Assembly (NCBI GenBank): GCA_037176705.1
Contig: CM073891.1
Coordinates: 91,594,327 to 91,658,326 of the forward strand
Direction: 5' to 3'
Origin: Molossus alvarezi
Taxonomy: Eukaryota; Chordata; Mammalia; Chiroptera; Molossidae
Length of the DNA stretch: 64,000 nucleotides
Position 1 is the stretch's first letter. Each line of letters starts with the position of its first letter. Shown here one piece after another: positions 25,594 through 37,399 of the stretch. The translations under genes were made by a program, and so were the position numbers. The notes under the pieces were generated by a model. The model saw nothing but the letters and a program-made list of their open reading frames with translations, made no database searches and was not told the DNA's origin.

Positions 25594-26830
25594 AAGAAAA
25601 ATGGCAACTAATAAGATCTATCAATAATAACCTTATATGTAAGTGGCTTAAATGCCCCAATCAAAAGACACAGGGTAGCTGATTGGATAAGAAAACATGA
25701 CCCATATATAAGTTGTCTACAAGAAACCCACCTAACAACAAAAGACTCACACAGGATGAAAGTAAATGGATGGGAAAAAATATTCCAGGCAAATGAAAAT
25801 GAAAAAAAAGCTGGTGTAGCAATACTCATATCTTATAAGATAGACTTCAAGACAAAGGCCATAATATGAGACAAAGAAGGTCAATACATAATATTAAAAA
25901 GATCAATACAACAAGAGGATATAACCCTGGTAAACATATATGCACAGAATATAGGAGCACAAAAGTATATTAAAAAACTTCTGGAGGACTTCAAGGGGAA
26001 GATCAATAGCAATGCAATCATAGTGGGTGACTTTAACACCCCACTGACACCACTGGATAGATCTTCTACACAAAAAATTAACAAGGAATCAGAGTCCTTA
26101 AATGACGAACTATATCAGTTGGACTTAATTGATATTTAGAGAACATCTGACCCCAAAGCTGCAGAATATACATTCTTCTTAAATGCACACGGGCCATTCC
26201 CAAAGATAGGCCACATGTTAGGGCACAAAGTAAGTCTGTACAAATTCAGGAAAATTGAAATATCAGGCATCTTCTCACATAACAGTGGTATGAAACTAGA
26301 AATCAATTACAATAAAAACACCCCAAAACATTCAAACACATGGGGACTTAATAGCATGTAATTAAACAGTGAATGAGTTACCAATAACATCAAGAAAGAA
26401 ATAAAAAACTTCCTGGAAACTAATGAACATGAACACACAACAATACAAAATCTATGGGACACAGCAAGCAGTCCTAAGAGGAAAGTTCCTAGCAATAAGG
26501 TCAACCTCAAGAAAGAAGAAAAATTTCTAATAAACTATCTAATGGAGCAACTTATAGATTTAGAAAGAGAACAAAAAGAAAAACCCAGAGTTAGTCAAAG
26601 GAAAGAAATAGTAAAGATCAAAGCAGAAATAAATGACAGCGAGATTTACAAAACAATACAAAAGATCAATGAAACAAAGAGATGATTTTTTGAAAAGATA
26701 AACAAGATTGATCAACCTTCAGCCAGACTCACCAAGAAACAGAGAACCCAAATTAATAAAATCGAAAACAAAGAAGATGAAACAAGAACAGACACTACAG
26801 AAATATGAAGGATTGTAAGAAAATACTATG

Positions 26831-27077
26831 GCCCTGGCCTGTTAGGCTCAGCAGTTGGAGCGTCAGCCTGCGGTCCAGAGAGACCCGGGTTTGGTTTCTG
26901 CTAAGGGCATGTACCTCGGTTGCAGTTTATCCCCGGCCCTGGTTGGGTCGTGTGGGAGGTAGCCACTCATGTGTCTCTTTCATGTTGATGGTTCTCTCTC
27001 TCTCCCTCCCACTCTATCTGAACAAAAAATGGAAAAATGTCCTTGAGTGAGGATAAAAGAAAAGAAAAAAAAAAAAA
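26831..27077 (+). mobile_element. VES-type SINE inside L1 copy C ORF2
   Basis: Perfect duplication AAGAAAATACTATG at 26817-26830 and 27078-27091. The tail is a long A-run. Confidence 0.95.
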
Positions 27078-27991
27078 AAGAAAATACTATGAACAATTAT
27101 ATGCCAACAAATTTGACAACCTAGGTGAAATGGACAAATTCTTAGAATTATATAGTATACCAAAGTTCAACTGAGAAGAGTCAGAAAACCTGAACAGACC
27201 AATAACAATTAATGAAATAGAAGAAGTCATCAATAAAATCATAGCAAACCAAAGCTCTGATCTGTACAGCTACACAGGGGAGTTTCACCAAACATTCAAA
27301 GAAGAACTATCACCTATTCTCCTCAAACTATTCCAAAAAATTCAAGAAGAAGGAAAACTTCCAATCTCTTTTTATGAGGCCAGCATAATTCTAATTCCAA
27401 AACCAAATAAAGACACTACAAAGAACGAAAATTACAGGCCAATATCTCTGAAGAACATAGATGCCAAAATCCTCAACAAAATCTTAGCAAATCAAATCCA
27501 GCAATATATTAAAAAAATAATACACCATGATTAAGTGGGATTTATCCCAGGGATGCAAGGCTGGTTCAATATTCGCAAATCAATAAATGTGATACACCAC
27601 CTAAACAAAATGAAAGATAAAATTTATATAATCATATCAAAGATGCTGAAAAAGCATTTGACAAAATACAGCGTCCATTTTTGATAAAAACTCTCAGCAA
27701 AGTGGGAAGAGAAGGATAATAGCTCAACATAATAAGGCCATGTATGACAAACCTGTAGCCAACATTATACTAAGTGGGCAAAAGCTAAAGGCATTTCCGT
27801 TAAGAACAGGAACAAGACAGGGACGTCCACTTTCATCACTCTTATTTAACATAGTGATGGAAGTCTTAGCTACAAAAATCAAACATGAAGAAAAAATAAA
27901 AGGGATCTAAATTAGAAAGGAAGGAGTAAAACTGTTATTATTTGCAAGTGGCATATATTGTAAATAGAAAACCCTAAGCACTCCACAAAAA

Positions 27992-28004
27992 TAAATAGAT
28001 AGAT

Positions 28005-28052
<48 letters not shown>
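27992..28052. repeat. (GATA)n microsatellite
   Basis: About 14 GATA units, one irregular (GATGATA), inside L1 copy C. Likely length-polymorphic. Confidence 0.95.
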
Positions 28053-28119
28053 CTACATATAATAAATGAATTCATCAAAGTAGCAAAATACAAAATTAAT
28101 ATCCAAAAATCAATGGCAT

Positions 28120-28366
28120 TTTTTTTTTTTTATCCTCACTCAAGGACATTTTTGCATTTATCTTTAGATATAGCAGGGAGAGAGGGAGGAACAAAGACAG
28201 AGAAACATCGATGTGAGAGAGACACATTGAGTGGTTGCCACCCACAAGATTCCAACCAGGCCAGGGACAAACTGCAACTCAGGTACATGCCCTTAGCAAA
28301 AACCAAACCCAGGACTCTCTGGTCTGTGGGCCAAAACTCTAATCGCTGAGCCAAACTGGACAGGGC
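28120..28366 (-). mobile_element. VES-type SINE inside L1 copy C ORF2
   Basis: Duplication ATCAATGGCAT at 28109-28119 and ATCAGTGGCAT at 28367-28377 (one mismatch). Opposite orientation to the L1. Confidence 0.93.
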
Positions 28367-29516
28367 ATCAGTGGCATCTTCATACACCAATAACTAACTC
28401 TCAGAAAGAGAAACTAAGAAAACAATCTCCTTTAATATTATAACAAAAATAATAATAAAGTACCTAGGAATAAACTTAACCAAGGAGGTAACAGACCGGT
28501 ACTTAGGGAAAAAAGCAGGTAAAAGACCTGTACTTTAACCAAGGAGGTAAAAGACCTGAAAAAAGAAATAGGTGAAGATACAAACAAGAGGAAGCATATA
28601 CTGTATTCATGGATTAAAAGAATTAACATCCTTAAAATGTCCACACTATCTAAAGTAATCTATATAGATTCAGTGTAGTTCTTATTAAAATACCAATGGC
28701 ATGTTTCAAATATATAGAAAAAATATTCCAAAAATTAATATGGAACCAAAAAAAGACCCTGAATAACCTCAGCAATCTTGAGAAAGAAGAATAAAATAGG
28801 AGAGATCATAATACCAGATATTAAACTATACTACAAAGCCAATGTAATAAAAACAGTTTGGTACTGGCACAGGGACAGGCCTATAGATCAATAAAACAGA
28901 ACAGAGACCCCAGAAATAAGCCCATGACTTTATGATCAATATTGACAAAAGAGGCAAGAACATACTGCTAAGTAAAAAGAGTCTCTTCGATAAGTGGTGT
29001 TAAAAAAATTGGACAGGTACATGCAAAAAAAAAAAAAAAAAAGCAACTTGCACTATACACAAGAATAAAAAAAATGAATAAGAGACAAAAATGTAAGTCA
29101 CAAAATCATAAAAATACTATAAGGAAACTTCAACAGTAAAATCTCAGACACCTCTTGGAGCAATATTTTTGCTGATATGTCTCCCAGGGCAAGGGAAACA
29201 TAGGAAAAAATAAATAAATGGAACTACATCAAACTAAAAAGCTTCTGTACAGTAAAAGAAACCATCAACAAAACCAAAAGGGAACACACTGTATGGGAAA
29301 ACATAGTCACCAATGATTCATCTGATAAGGGGTTCATCTCCAAAACATATAAAGAACTTACAACTCAACACCAGGAAGACAAACAATCCTATTAAGAAAT
29401 GGGCAAAGGATCTGAATAGACACCTTTCCAAAGAGGACATATAGATGGTCAACAGTCATGAAAAAATGCACAAGATCACTAATAATCAGAGAGATGCAAA
29501 TGAAAACTACAATGAG

Positions 29517-29756
29517 CCCTGGCAAGTTTGGCTCAGCGGTTAGAGAGTTGGCCTGCAGACCAAAGGGTTGCAGGTTTGATTCCCACTCAAGGGCACATTC
29601 CTGGGTTGCCAGTTTTATCCCCTTTCTCAGTCAGGGTCCTGCAGGAGGCAACCATTTGATATGTCCCTCTCACATCTCTCTCTCTCTCTTTCTTCCCTCC
29701 CTTCTACTCTCTCTCAAAACCAATGGAAAAATATCCTTGGGTGAGGATTAAAAACA
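29517..29756 (+). mobile_element. VES-type SINE inside L1 copy C ORF2
   Basis: Perfect duplication AAAACTACAATGAG at 29503-29516 and 29757-29770. Confidence 0.95.
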
Positions 29757-30549
29757 AAACTACAATGAGATATTACCTCACATCTGTCAGAATGACTACT
29801 ATGAATAAATCAACAAACAACAAATGTTGGCAAGGATATGGAGAAAAGGGAACCCTAGTGCACTGTTAGTGGGAATGTAGATTGGTGCAGCCACTGTGGA
29901 AAACAGTATCGAGTTTCCTCAAAAAATTAAAAATGGAACTGCCTTCTGACCCAGTGATCTCACTCCTAGATATATATCCTAAGAATCCCTAAACACCAAC
30001 CAGAAATAATATATGGACCCCTATGTTCATAGCAGCATTATTTACTATAGCCAAGATCTGAAAACAGCCCAAGTGACCATCAGAGGGTGAGTGGCTAAAA
30101 AGCTGTGGTACTTTTATACAATGGAATACAATGCAGCTATAAAAAAGAAGGAACTCTTACCCTTTGTGACAGCATGTGTGGACCTGGAGGTTATTATGTT
30201 AAGTGAAATAAGCCAGTCATAGAAAGACAAATATCATATGATCTCACTAATATGTGCAATCTAATGAACAAAATAAAATAATTAACAAAATAGAACCAAA
30301 GACGTGGATACATGGAACAGACTAACGAATGTCAAAAGGGAGGGGTGGTGAAAGGCTAGATAAGGAAGGTGAAGGGATTAACTAAAGAACATATATGTAC
30401 AGTCCATGGACATAGACAAGAGTGTGGTGAGGGCCAAGGAAGGGAGAGATGAGGGCTGGATGGAGGTGGGCAAAGGGCAGGAAAATGGGGAACATCTGCA
30501 ATAGTGTCAACAATAAAAAATTTAAATTACAAAAATATAAAGAGTTCTT

Positions 30550-32367
30550 TTTTGTAGGGTTGGAAATAATACATATTTGCCCTTTTCTACATTCCTCAAG
30601 ACTAATGCTCTATTCTGGGTCAATCACCTTTTGATAAATAATTCAGCCTCATTATTACCCTCATATGAGGAAGGTGTTATCTTTCATGGAAGCCATATAT
30701 GTTCAGATCACTATAAAAGAAACTTTTCCTAGTCTCTAAAATTGTACATACATAAAGTAATAAATTGGCATTTTGGTTTTTCAAAATGCAACTTGATAAT
30801 TTACACTTTTCTCTCCATTTTTCTGTCATTTCCCCACCCCCCAACCCCTACACACATACCTAAAATAGAGGGAGAATGAAGAAAATACATTACTAGTATG
30901 CTGACATTTCAAAATCACTTTGGCATCTGAAAACATTCATAAATTTTAATCTAATATTCATAGAGTACTAGTGACATTTTGTGTTTGTGAGACAATAAAA
31001 AAAGTGGAAACCACTCCCTTACATCACATGCAAACATATTTCCTTCTAAATCTGAGAAAACAAGAAACAAAATTGCACATGTTTTTAATTTATTTCTTTT
31101 CTTAAGTTTTCTCCTGTTACATACACACTTCAAGGACAAAGACACTAAATAAGTATTGGAAAAGATTATACACTGTAGTTTCTCAAGCTAAATTTTCATC
31201 TCATTCATTTTAATCAAATAATCTCTTTCCTAAGAAGTCATTAAAGAAGAAAATGGCTTACTGGAGATAACCAGAACTTCAAACTAAATACATTAAGGGA
31301 GTGGTGAGATGTCTCATCAATAATTATGTATGGTGAGAAGTATATAAAGAGTCATTATTTGATGTGATAAAGGTGTTACCTAGCCTATGGTGGTAATCAT
31401 TTTGCAATATATAAGTGTATCAAATCAACATTGTATACCTTAAATTTACACAATGTTATATGTCAATTATATCTTTAAAAAGTTAAACTAAAAATGAATT
31501 ATTGAGAAACCAAGGGACAACTATCAAATAAGACTATCTCTGCCTCTGCTTATTGGAAATAAAATTGGTATTAAACAAACTAACCGAACACAAATGTTTT
31601 ATCTTATATAAAGTTGCACATCTTATATAAAGTTAATTTTGTTGTTTTGTGCTACTGTAAGAGAAACCCAAAAGCTGGTGTTTTTGAGAAAATTGTGAAT
31701 AATTGTTATTTTAATTTAAATTGTGGAGGAAGTTTAAAGACCAAATATATTTGCATTTGAGGTCAGAAAATAAAGATTTCTAAAATTTTGAGAAGGATGT
31801 TCTGCTGACCTTAATAAAACTGCTTTGCACTAATTTAATAACAGGCAAATATCCTGATAAACTTTACAAAAGTTCCTTCTTTAATCTTTATAAAAATTCA
31901 CTACAGAAGACAGATAGTTAACAGTGCTTCAAAAAATAGAAAACATGTTTTGTACCTGAACTTGAAAAAGTGCAGCATAAGAAAGTAGTCATTTGTGCTA
32001 GATTACATAATAAATTAATGAAGAAGCAGTAAGATGTTTGAGTCAAGCTGTCATTTCTTAAAACAAGAACATTCCTGGACTACTGGATATTTTTCTATTC
32101 ATATTCAGAATTTCATAAGAGTTGTCCAATTTGTTCTTGATAATCATTGTGGGTTATAAATTATTGTTACATAGCAGATAACAATGCATATATGTTAAAT
32201 AAAACAACAAAACTCTCCTAAATGAACCATATAAACAATTCAATAAAATTTTTTGCCTAACAGATTTTCATGAAGAAACTGAAACTATGGGATCAAAGAT
32301 TAATAAACTGATCTAAATTCATTCATGATTTTTACCTTTTAGACAAATATTGGCTTTCCAGTAGCTC
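30550..32367. other. intergenic, mostly unique
   Basis: AT-rich DNA between L1 copies C and D. It contains the old L1 3' end at 31300-31490 and a tandem TCTTATATAAAGTT repeat of two units near 31602-31632. No gene seen. Confidence 0.5.
31300..31490 (+). mobile_element. old L1 3' end
   Basis: GGAGTGGTGAGATGTCTC…TGGTGGTAATCATTTTGCAA … ACAATGTTATATGTCAATTA, the same old L1 3' UTR type as at 18640-18755, with a somewhat longer 5' extension. Confidence 0.6.
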
Positions 32368-32434
32368 ATTTTTTTTCTTTATTGATTAGAGAGAAAGAGG
32401 AAGGGAAAGAGAGAAATAGAAACATCGATGAGAG
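32368..32434 (-). mobile_element. VES-type SINE, tail part (split by L1 copy D)
   Basis: TTTTTTTTCTTTATTGATTAGAG … GAAACATCGATGAGAG is the tail side of a SINE. The remainder resumes at 36724 after the L1. Confidence 0.85.
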
Positions 32435-33254
32435 CGATTCCAAAATGGCGACGGAGTGAATGGAAGCTACACAGACCATCTCTCAAGACCAAACTGGAAT
32501 TACAACTAAAATAAACACAAATCATCAGCAAAAAACAACAGAAAAGCAGCTTGTGAGGATCATATAACCAGGGACAATGAATCAATCCTAGTAGAATTGC
32601 GGAGGTGTGAGATGGGGCGGGGAGCCCACGGACGGCAACGGTCTTAGCTGTGAGAAGCACCCTCAGGGTTAAAATCCCAAGCCCGCCCCACAGTGCAGAG
32701 GGCCAGGACAGAGTGCTAAAATAGCCACAGCCACTAACCTCCAGCTCCAACAGAGGGAGGGCAGACAGGACTGGAACTGTGTGGGGACATTCAGGATTTG
32801 GAGGGCGCTCAGAGCTTTTGTTGAGTTGCGGCCATGCAGGACGGTGGCCATCCCATTCCTTCCCAGGGCTCCAGGAAAGGCTGCAGCTCGTCTCTCGGAA
32901 ATTCAACCTCACCCAAGTGGGCCATTAACATGCAAATTGAGGCTCATAAACAACCAACATATGCCCCACCCTTGGGAAATCCTCTTATGTGGAACACCTG
33001 AGAAAGTTTTTCATTCAACTGAGAAACCAAGGCTCTTCAAGTAACCACAACTAATAGCCACCAGGCAAAAAGCTAGAGGATAACTGAACCATTCCTGGAC
33101 TTGCAAATTTACCCAGGAAAGTAAGACTTGACAGTGGTGTTTAACATGGGCCATCCTATATTATTCAAACCCAGTAGAGAGTGCCACAAACAGCAGAACA
33201 CCAATACCCACAGGGAAAATTTGGCAGGCTCCAAAACCCACTGAGATAGCCAAA

Positions 33255-34064
33255 ATGATGAAACCAAAAAATAAATCTCAAATGAAAGAACAAGAGACTT
33301 CTACCAAAAATGAGATAAATGAAATGCAGTTAAGCAAGTTATCAGAGGTAGAATTCAGAGCCACGATCTTGAGGAACCTCAACAGCATGAGTAATGGCAT
33401 CAACACCATGAGTAAAGACATAGAAACATTGAAAATCAACCAACTGGAAATGAAAAACCACCAAGAAGAAATAAAGAATGACATTGGAATAAAGAATACA
33501 TTGGAAGAACTAAACAGCAGAGTAGAGGAAGCTGAGGACCGAATCAGTGAATTAAAAGACAGGGTAGAAAAAAATTACCAATCAGAAAACCAAAAGGAAA
33601 AACCAATTAAAAAACAGGAAGACTGCTTAAGAGAACTGTGGAACAACTGGAAACATAATAATATTTGCATCATAGGAGTCCACGAAGAAGAAGAAAATGA
33701 GCAAGGGTTAGAGAATATATTTGAAGAAATAGAAACAGAAAACTCCCCTAATTTGGCTAAGAAAGAAGGCATTCAAGTTCAAGAAGCACAGAGGGCCTCA
33801 AGTAAGAAGAACCCAACAAGCCCACACCAAGACACACAGTAATTAAAATGCCAAAAATTAAAGACAGAGAGAATCCTAAAGGCAGCAAGAGATAAGCAAC
33901 AGGTTACCTACAATGAAACCCCCATAATGCGATCAGCTAACTTCTCAACAAGAACACTACAAGACAGAAGAGAATGCCATGAAGTAACCAAGGTCATGAA
34001 AAACAAGAATCTGAATCCAAGACTACTCTATCCAGCAGGCTATCATTTAAAATAGAAGGTCAAA
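33255..34064 (+). pseudogene. L1 ORF1 remnant (copy D)
   Basis: The best-preserved ORF1 of the window: open from ATG at 33255 for 195 codons. Coiled-coil heptads (IETLKINQLEMKNHQEEIKN, NTLEELNSRVEEAEDRISEL) run into the RRM (NNICIIGVHEEEENEQGLEN, IQVQEAQRASSKKNP). A frameshift near 33830 then ends the frame. The C-terminal domain is partly present to 34064, where the deletion junction removes the end. Confidence 0.85.
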
Positions 34065-36478
34065 GTGGGATTCATCCCAGGGATGCAAGGCTGGTACAAT
34101 ATTCATACATCAATAAATGTGATACACCACATAAACAAAATGATGAATAAACACCACATGATCATATCAATAGATGCTGAAAAAGCATTAGACAAAATCC
34201 AGCATGCATTTTGGATAAAAACACTCAGCAATGTGGGAATAGAGGGATCATATCTCAACATAATAAAGGCCATATATGAAAGACCTACAGCCAACATCAT
34301 ACTCAATGGGCAATAACTAAAAGCACTTTCCTTAAAAAAAGGAACAAGACAGTGATGCCCGCTTTGGCCACTCTTATTTAATATCGTACTGGAAGTCTTA
34401 GCCACAGCAATCAGATAGGAAGAAAAAATAAAAGGGATCCAAATTGGAAAGGAGGAAGTGAAACTGTCATTATTTGCAGATGACATGATATTATACATAG
34501 AAAACCCTAAAGACTTTATCAAAAATCTACTAGACTTAATAAATGAATTTGGCAAAGTAGCAGGATACAAAATTAATTTCAAGAAATCGACGGCATTGCC
34601 CTGGTCAGTTTGGCTCAGCGGTTAGAGTGTTGGCTTGCAGTTCAGAGAGATCCGGGTTCGGTTTCCACTAAGGGCATGTACTTTGGTTACGATTTGTCCC
34701 CAGTCCTGGTTGGGTTGTGCGGGTGGCAACCACTCGATGTGTCCCTTTCACGTCAATGTTTCTTTCGCTCTCTCTCTCCCTCCCACTCTATCTGAACAAA
34801 ATATCAAAATATGTCCTCAGGTGAGGATAATAAAAAAGAAATCGACAGCATTCTTATACACCAATGATGAAGTCACAGAAAGAGAAACTAAAAACACAAT
34901 CCCATTTACCATCGCAGAAAAAAAATTAAGATACCTAGGAATAAACTTAACCAACAAAGTAAAACCCCTATTTGCAGAAAACTATAGGACATTGAAAAAA
35001 AAAAAATAGAGGAAGATATAAATAAGTAGAAGCACATACCTTGTTCATAGATTGGAAGAATTAACATCATTAAAATGTCCACATTACCCAAAGCAATCTA
35101 TAGATTCAATGCAATCCCCATCTAAATACCAATGACATATTTCACAGAACTAGAACAAATACTTCAAAAGTTCATATGGATCCAAAAAGATTCTGAATAG
35201 CCACAGCAATCTTGAAAAAGAAGGACCAAGTAGGTGGGATCACAATACCAAATATCAGGTTATACTACAAAGCTACTGTAATCAAAACAGCCTGGTACTG
35301 GCACAAGAACAGGCATATAGACCAGTGGAACAGAACAGAAAACTCAGAAATTGACCCAAGACATTTTGCTCAATTAATATTTGACAAAGGTGGCAAGAGC
35401 ATACAATGCAGTAAAGATAGCCTCTTTAATAAATAGTGTTGGGAAAATTGGACAGCTACGTGCAAAAAATTAAAACTAGACCACAACTTACACCATACAC
35501 ATTAATGAACTCAAAATGGATAAAAGACTTAAATGTGACCCATGAATCCATAAAAATCCTAGAAGAAAATGAAGGCAACAAAATTTCAGACATCATACGC
35601 AGCAGAAGTTTCACTGATACATCACCTAAGGCAACAGAAACAAAGGAGAAAATGAACACATGGGACTACATCAAACTCAAAAGCTTCTGCACAGCAAAAT
35701 ATACAATCATCAAAATGGAAAGACTACCCACTGTATGAGAGAGCATAATTGCCAATGATATATCAGATAAGGAGTTAATTTTCAAAATATATAGAGTACT
35801 CATACAACTCAACAAAAGGAAGACAAAGAACCCAATTAAAAAATGGGCAGAGGAACTAAATAGACACCTCTCCAAACAGGACATATAAATGGCCAAGACA
35901 CATATATAGAAATGCTCAACATCACTAATCATCAGAGAGATGCAAATTCAAACAACAATGAGGTATCACCTCACACCTGTCAGAATGGCCGCCATCAACA
36001 AATCATCAAACAACAAGTGTTGGTGAGGGTGTGGAGAAAACGGGACTCTAGTACACTGCTGGTGGGAATGCAGACGGGTGCAGCCTCTATGGAAAACACT
36101 ATGGTGTTACCTCAAAAAATTAAAAATTGAACTGTCATTTGACCCAGTGATCCCACTTCTAGGAATATACCCTATGAAGCCTGAAACACCAATCAGAAAG
36201 AATATAATTACCCCCATGTTCATATTTACCCCCATATTATAAATAGCAGCACTATTTATAATAGCTAAGATCTGAAAAGAGCCCAAGTGTCCATCAGTAG
36301 ACAAATGGATAAATAATGCTGTGGTACATGTACACAATGGAGTACTATGCAGCTGTAAGAAAGAAAGATTTTATTCTTTGCAACAACATGGAGGGAACTG
36401 AAAAGTATTATCCTAAGTGAAACAAGCCAATCAGAGAAAGACAAATATCACATGACCTCACTTATTTGTAGAATATAA
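34065..36478 (+). pseudogene. L1 ORF2 3' remnant (copy D)
   Basis: Begins within the RT palm ([34 protein letters not shown]). It keeps the catalytic FADD motif near 34478-34490, then thumb and C-terminal sequence ([54 protein letters not shown]), ending with TAA at 36476-36478. The endonuclease is missing and there are several stops. A SINE at 34598-34835 also interrupts it. Confidence 0.85.
34598..34835 (+). mobile_element. VES-type SINE inside L1 copy D
   Basis: Duplication AAGAAATCGACGGCATT at 34581-34597 and AAGAAATCGACAGCATT at 34836-34852 (one mismatch). Confidence 0.95.
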
Positions 36479-36723
36479 TGAACATAACAGTCTGAGGAAC
36501 AGGGTAGACCCAGAGACATGGAAGTAGGGTACAGACTGACAACTCTTAGAAGAGAGGAGTGGAGGGAAGACATAAATCACAGAACTTATATGCATGTATG
36601 CATAACCGATGGACATGGACCACAAAGTTTGGGATGGGGTGGTGAGGATGGGGAGGAGGGTGTTAATGAGGAAAAAAGGAGAAGCATCTGTAACAAAAAT
36701 AAATTAATAAAACAAAAGAAAAA

Positions 36724-36753
36724 GAAATATCAATGAGAGAGAACATCGACATA
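36724..36753 (-). mobile_element. VES-type SINE, remainder beyond L1 copy D
   Basis: GAAATATCAATGAGAG (the L1 duplication) then AGAACATCGACAT, after which SINE similarity ends. The SINE was already 5'-truncated. Confidence 0.7.
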
Positions 36754-36929
36754 AGGAGGAATATGTTTTGAAGATTATCATAATGCTGTGATGTAATGAG
36801 AGTCTATTCTCAAGCTTCTTAAGAAAAGCACTTTTATTCTGCTGGAGTTTCTCCTCATCTAAGCAGAGTAAAGTGAGTGAAGTTACAAAATTGTGTTTAT
36901 GCTTTCGTTAGAATGTGAGTTGATACATG

Positions 36930-36943
36930 ATCCTCACAGGATT
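36930..36943. repeat. left target-site duplication of the HAL1 element
   Basis: ATCCTCACAGGATT, identical to 40088-40101 on the other side of the element. Confidence 0.85.
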
Positions 36944-37399
36944 ATTGAATAATTTTTCAATAATTTTTTGTTTTTCAATTATAGTTAGTATACGATGTTA
37001 CACTAGTTTCAGGTGTACACCCCAGTGATTAGACATTATAAAACTTATTATGTGATTATCCTAGAAAATCTCATACCCATCCAACACCACACATAGTTAT
37101 TAGGATATTTTGACTATATTCCCTGTGTTGTACTTTACACCCTCATGACTACACTATAACTAATTTGTACTTGTAAATCCCTTCACCTTTTTCACCTATT
37201 CCCCCAATGCCCTTGCCATCTTGCAACCATCAAAATGTTCTCTGTATCTATGTCTGTTTTCATTCTGCTTCTTCCCTTATTTTTATTTTTAGATTTTGTT
37301 GTTGAAAGATATGTATTAATTGCCAATTTATTGTTCATAATTTTTATATATTTTTTCTTTTTTTACTTAAGAAGACCTATTAACATTTTATGTAATACT

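Larger units (their letters stand above)
25600..30264 (+). pseudogene. L1 ORF2 remnant with lost RT active site (copy C)
   Basis: Endonuclease-like sequence starts near 25600 (MATNKIYQ then a stop; later CLQETHLTTKDSHRMKVNGW in pieces). The RT region runs through FADKIQ-like blocks at 27640-27700. At the position of the catalytic FADD motif, about 27945-27960, the sequence reads L-L-F-A-S-G, so both aspartates are gone. The C-terminal segment ends near 30264 with TAA after ISLICAI-like codons. Three SINEs interrupt it. Confidence 0.83.
23522..30540 (+). mobile_element. full-length LINE-1 (copy C), broken
   Basis: Starts ATGGCGGCAGGTGGGACC. It has a CAG-rich, GC-rich 5' UTR (23522-24660), ORF1, ORF2 and a 3' UTR ending with an A-rich tail at about 30515-30540. 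It contains two SINEs (26831-27077 plus; 28120-28366 minus), a third at 29517-29756, and a GATA microsatellite at 27992-28052. ORFs are degraded by many stops. It is fused at its 5' side to copy B without a target-site duplication between them. Confidence 0.9.
32435..36723 (+). mobile_element. LINE-1 with ~1.8 kb internal deletion (copy D)
   Basis: It has a complete 5' end (CGATTCCAAAATGGCGACGG) and a 3' UTR with A-rich tail ending at about 36723. Flanks show a 16-bp target-site duplication (32419-32434 GAAACATCGATGAGAG; 36724-36739 GAAATATCAATGAGAG, two transitions). At about 34064 the ORF1 3' region (AAATAGAAGGTCAAA) jumps directly to the ORF2 RT palm (GTGGGATTCATCCCAGG). By comparison with copy A, about 1.8 kb is missing: the ORF1 end, endonuclease and first RT part. 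A SINE lies at 34598-34835. It was inserted inside an older SINE. Confidence 0.9.

Noticed and set aside
27990..28060. Possible CRISPR-like or tandem-repeat array
   Set aside because: It is a simple tetranucleotide microsatellite with no spacers.
32379..32912. 177-codon minus-strand frame
   Set aside because: It is antisense to the 5' UTR of L1 copy D; a similar frame occurs at the 5' end of copy A (12874-13393).
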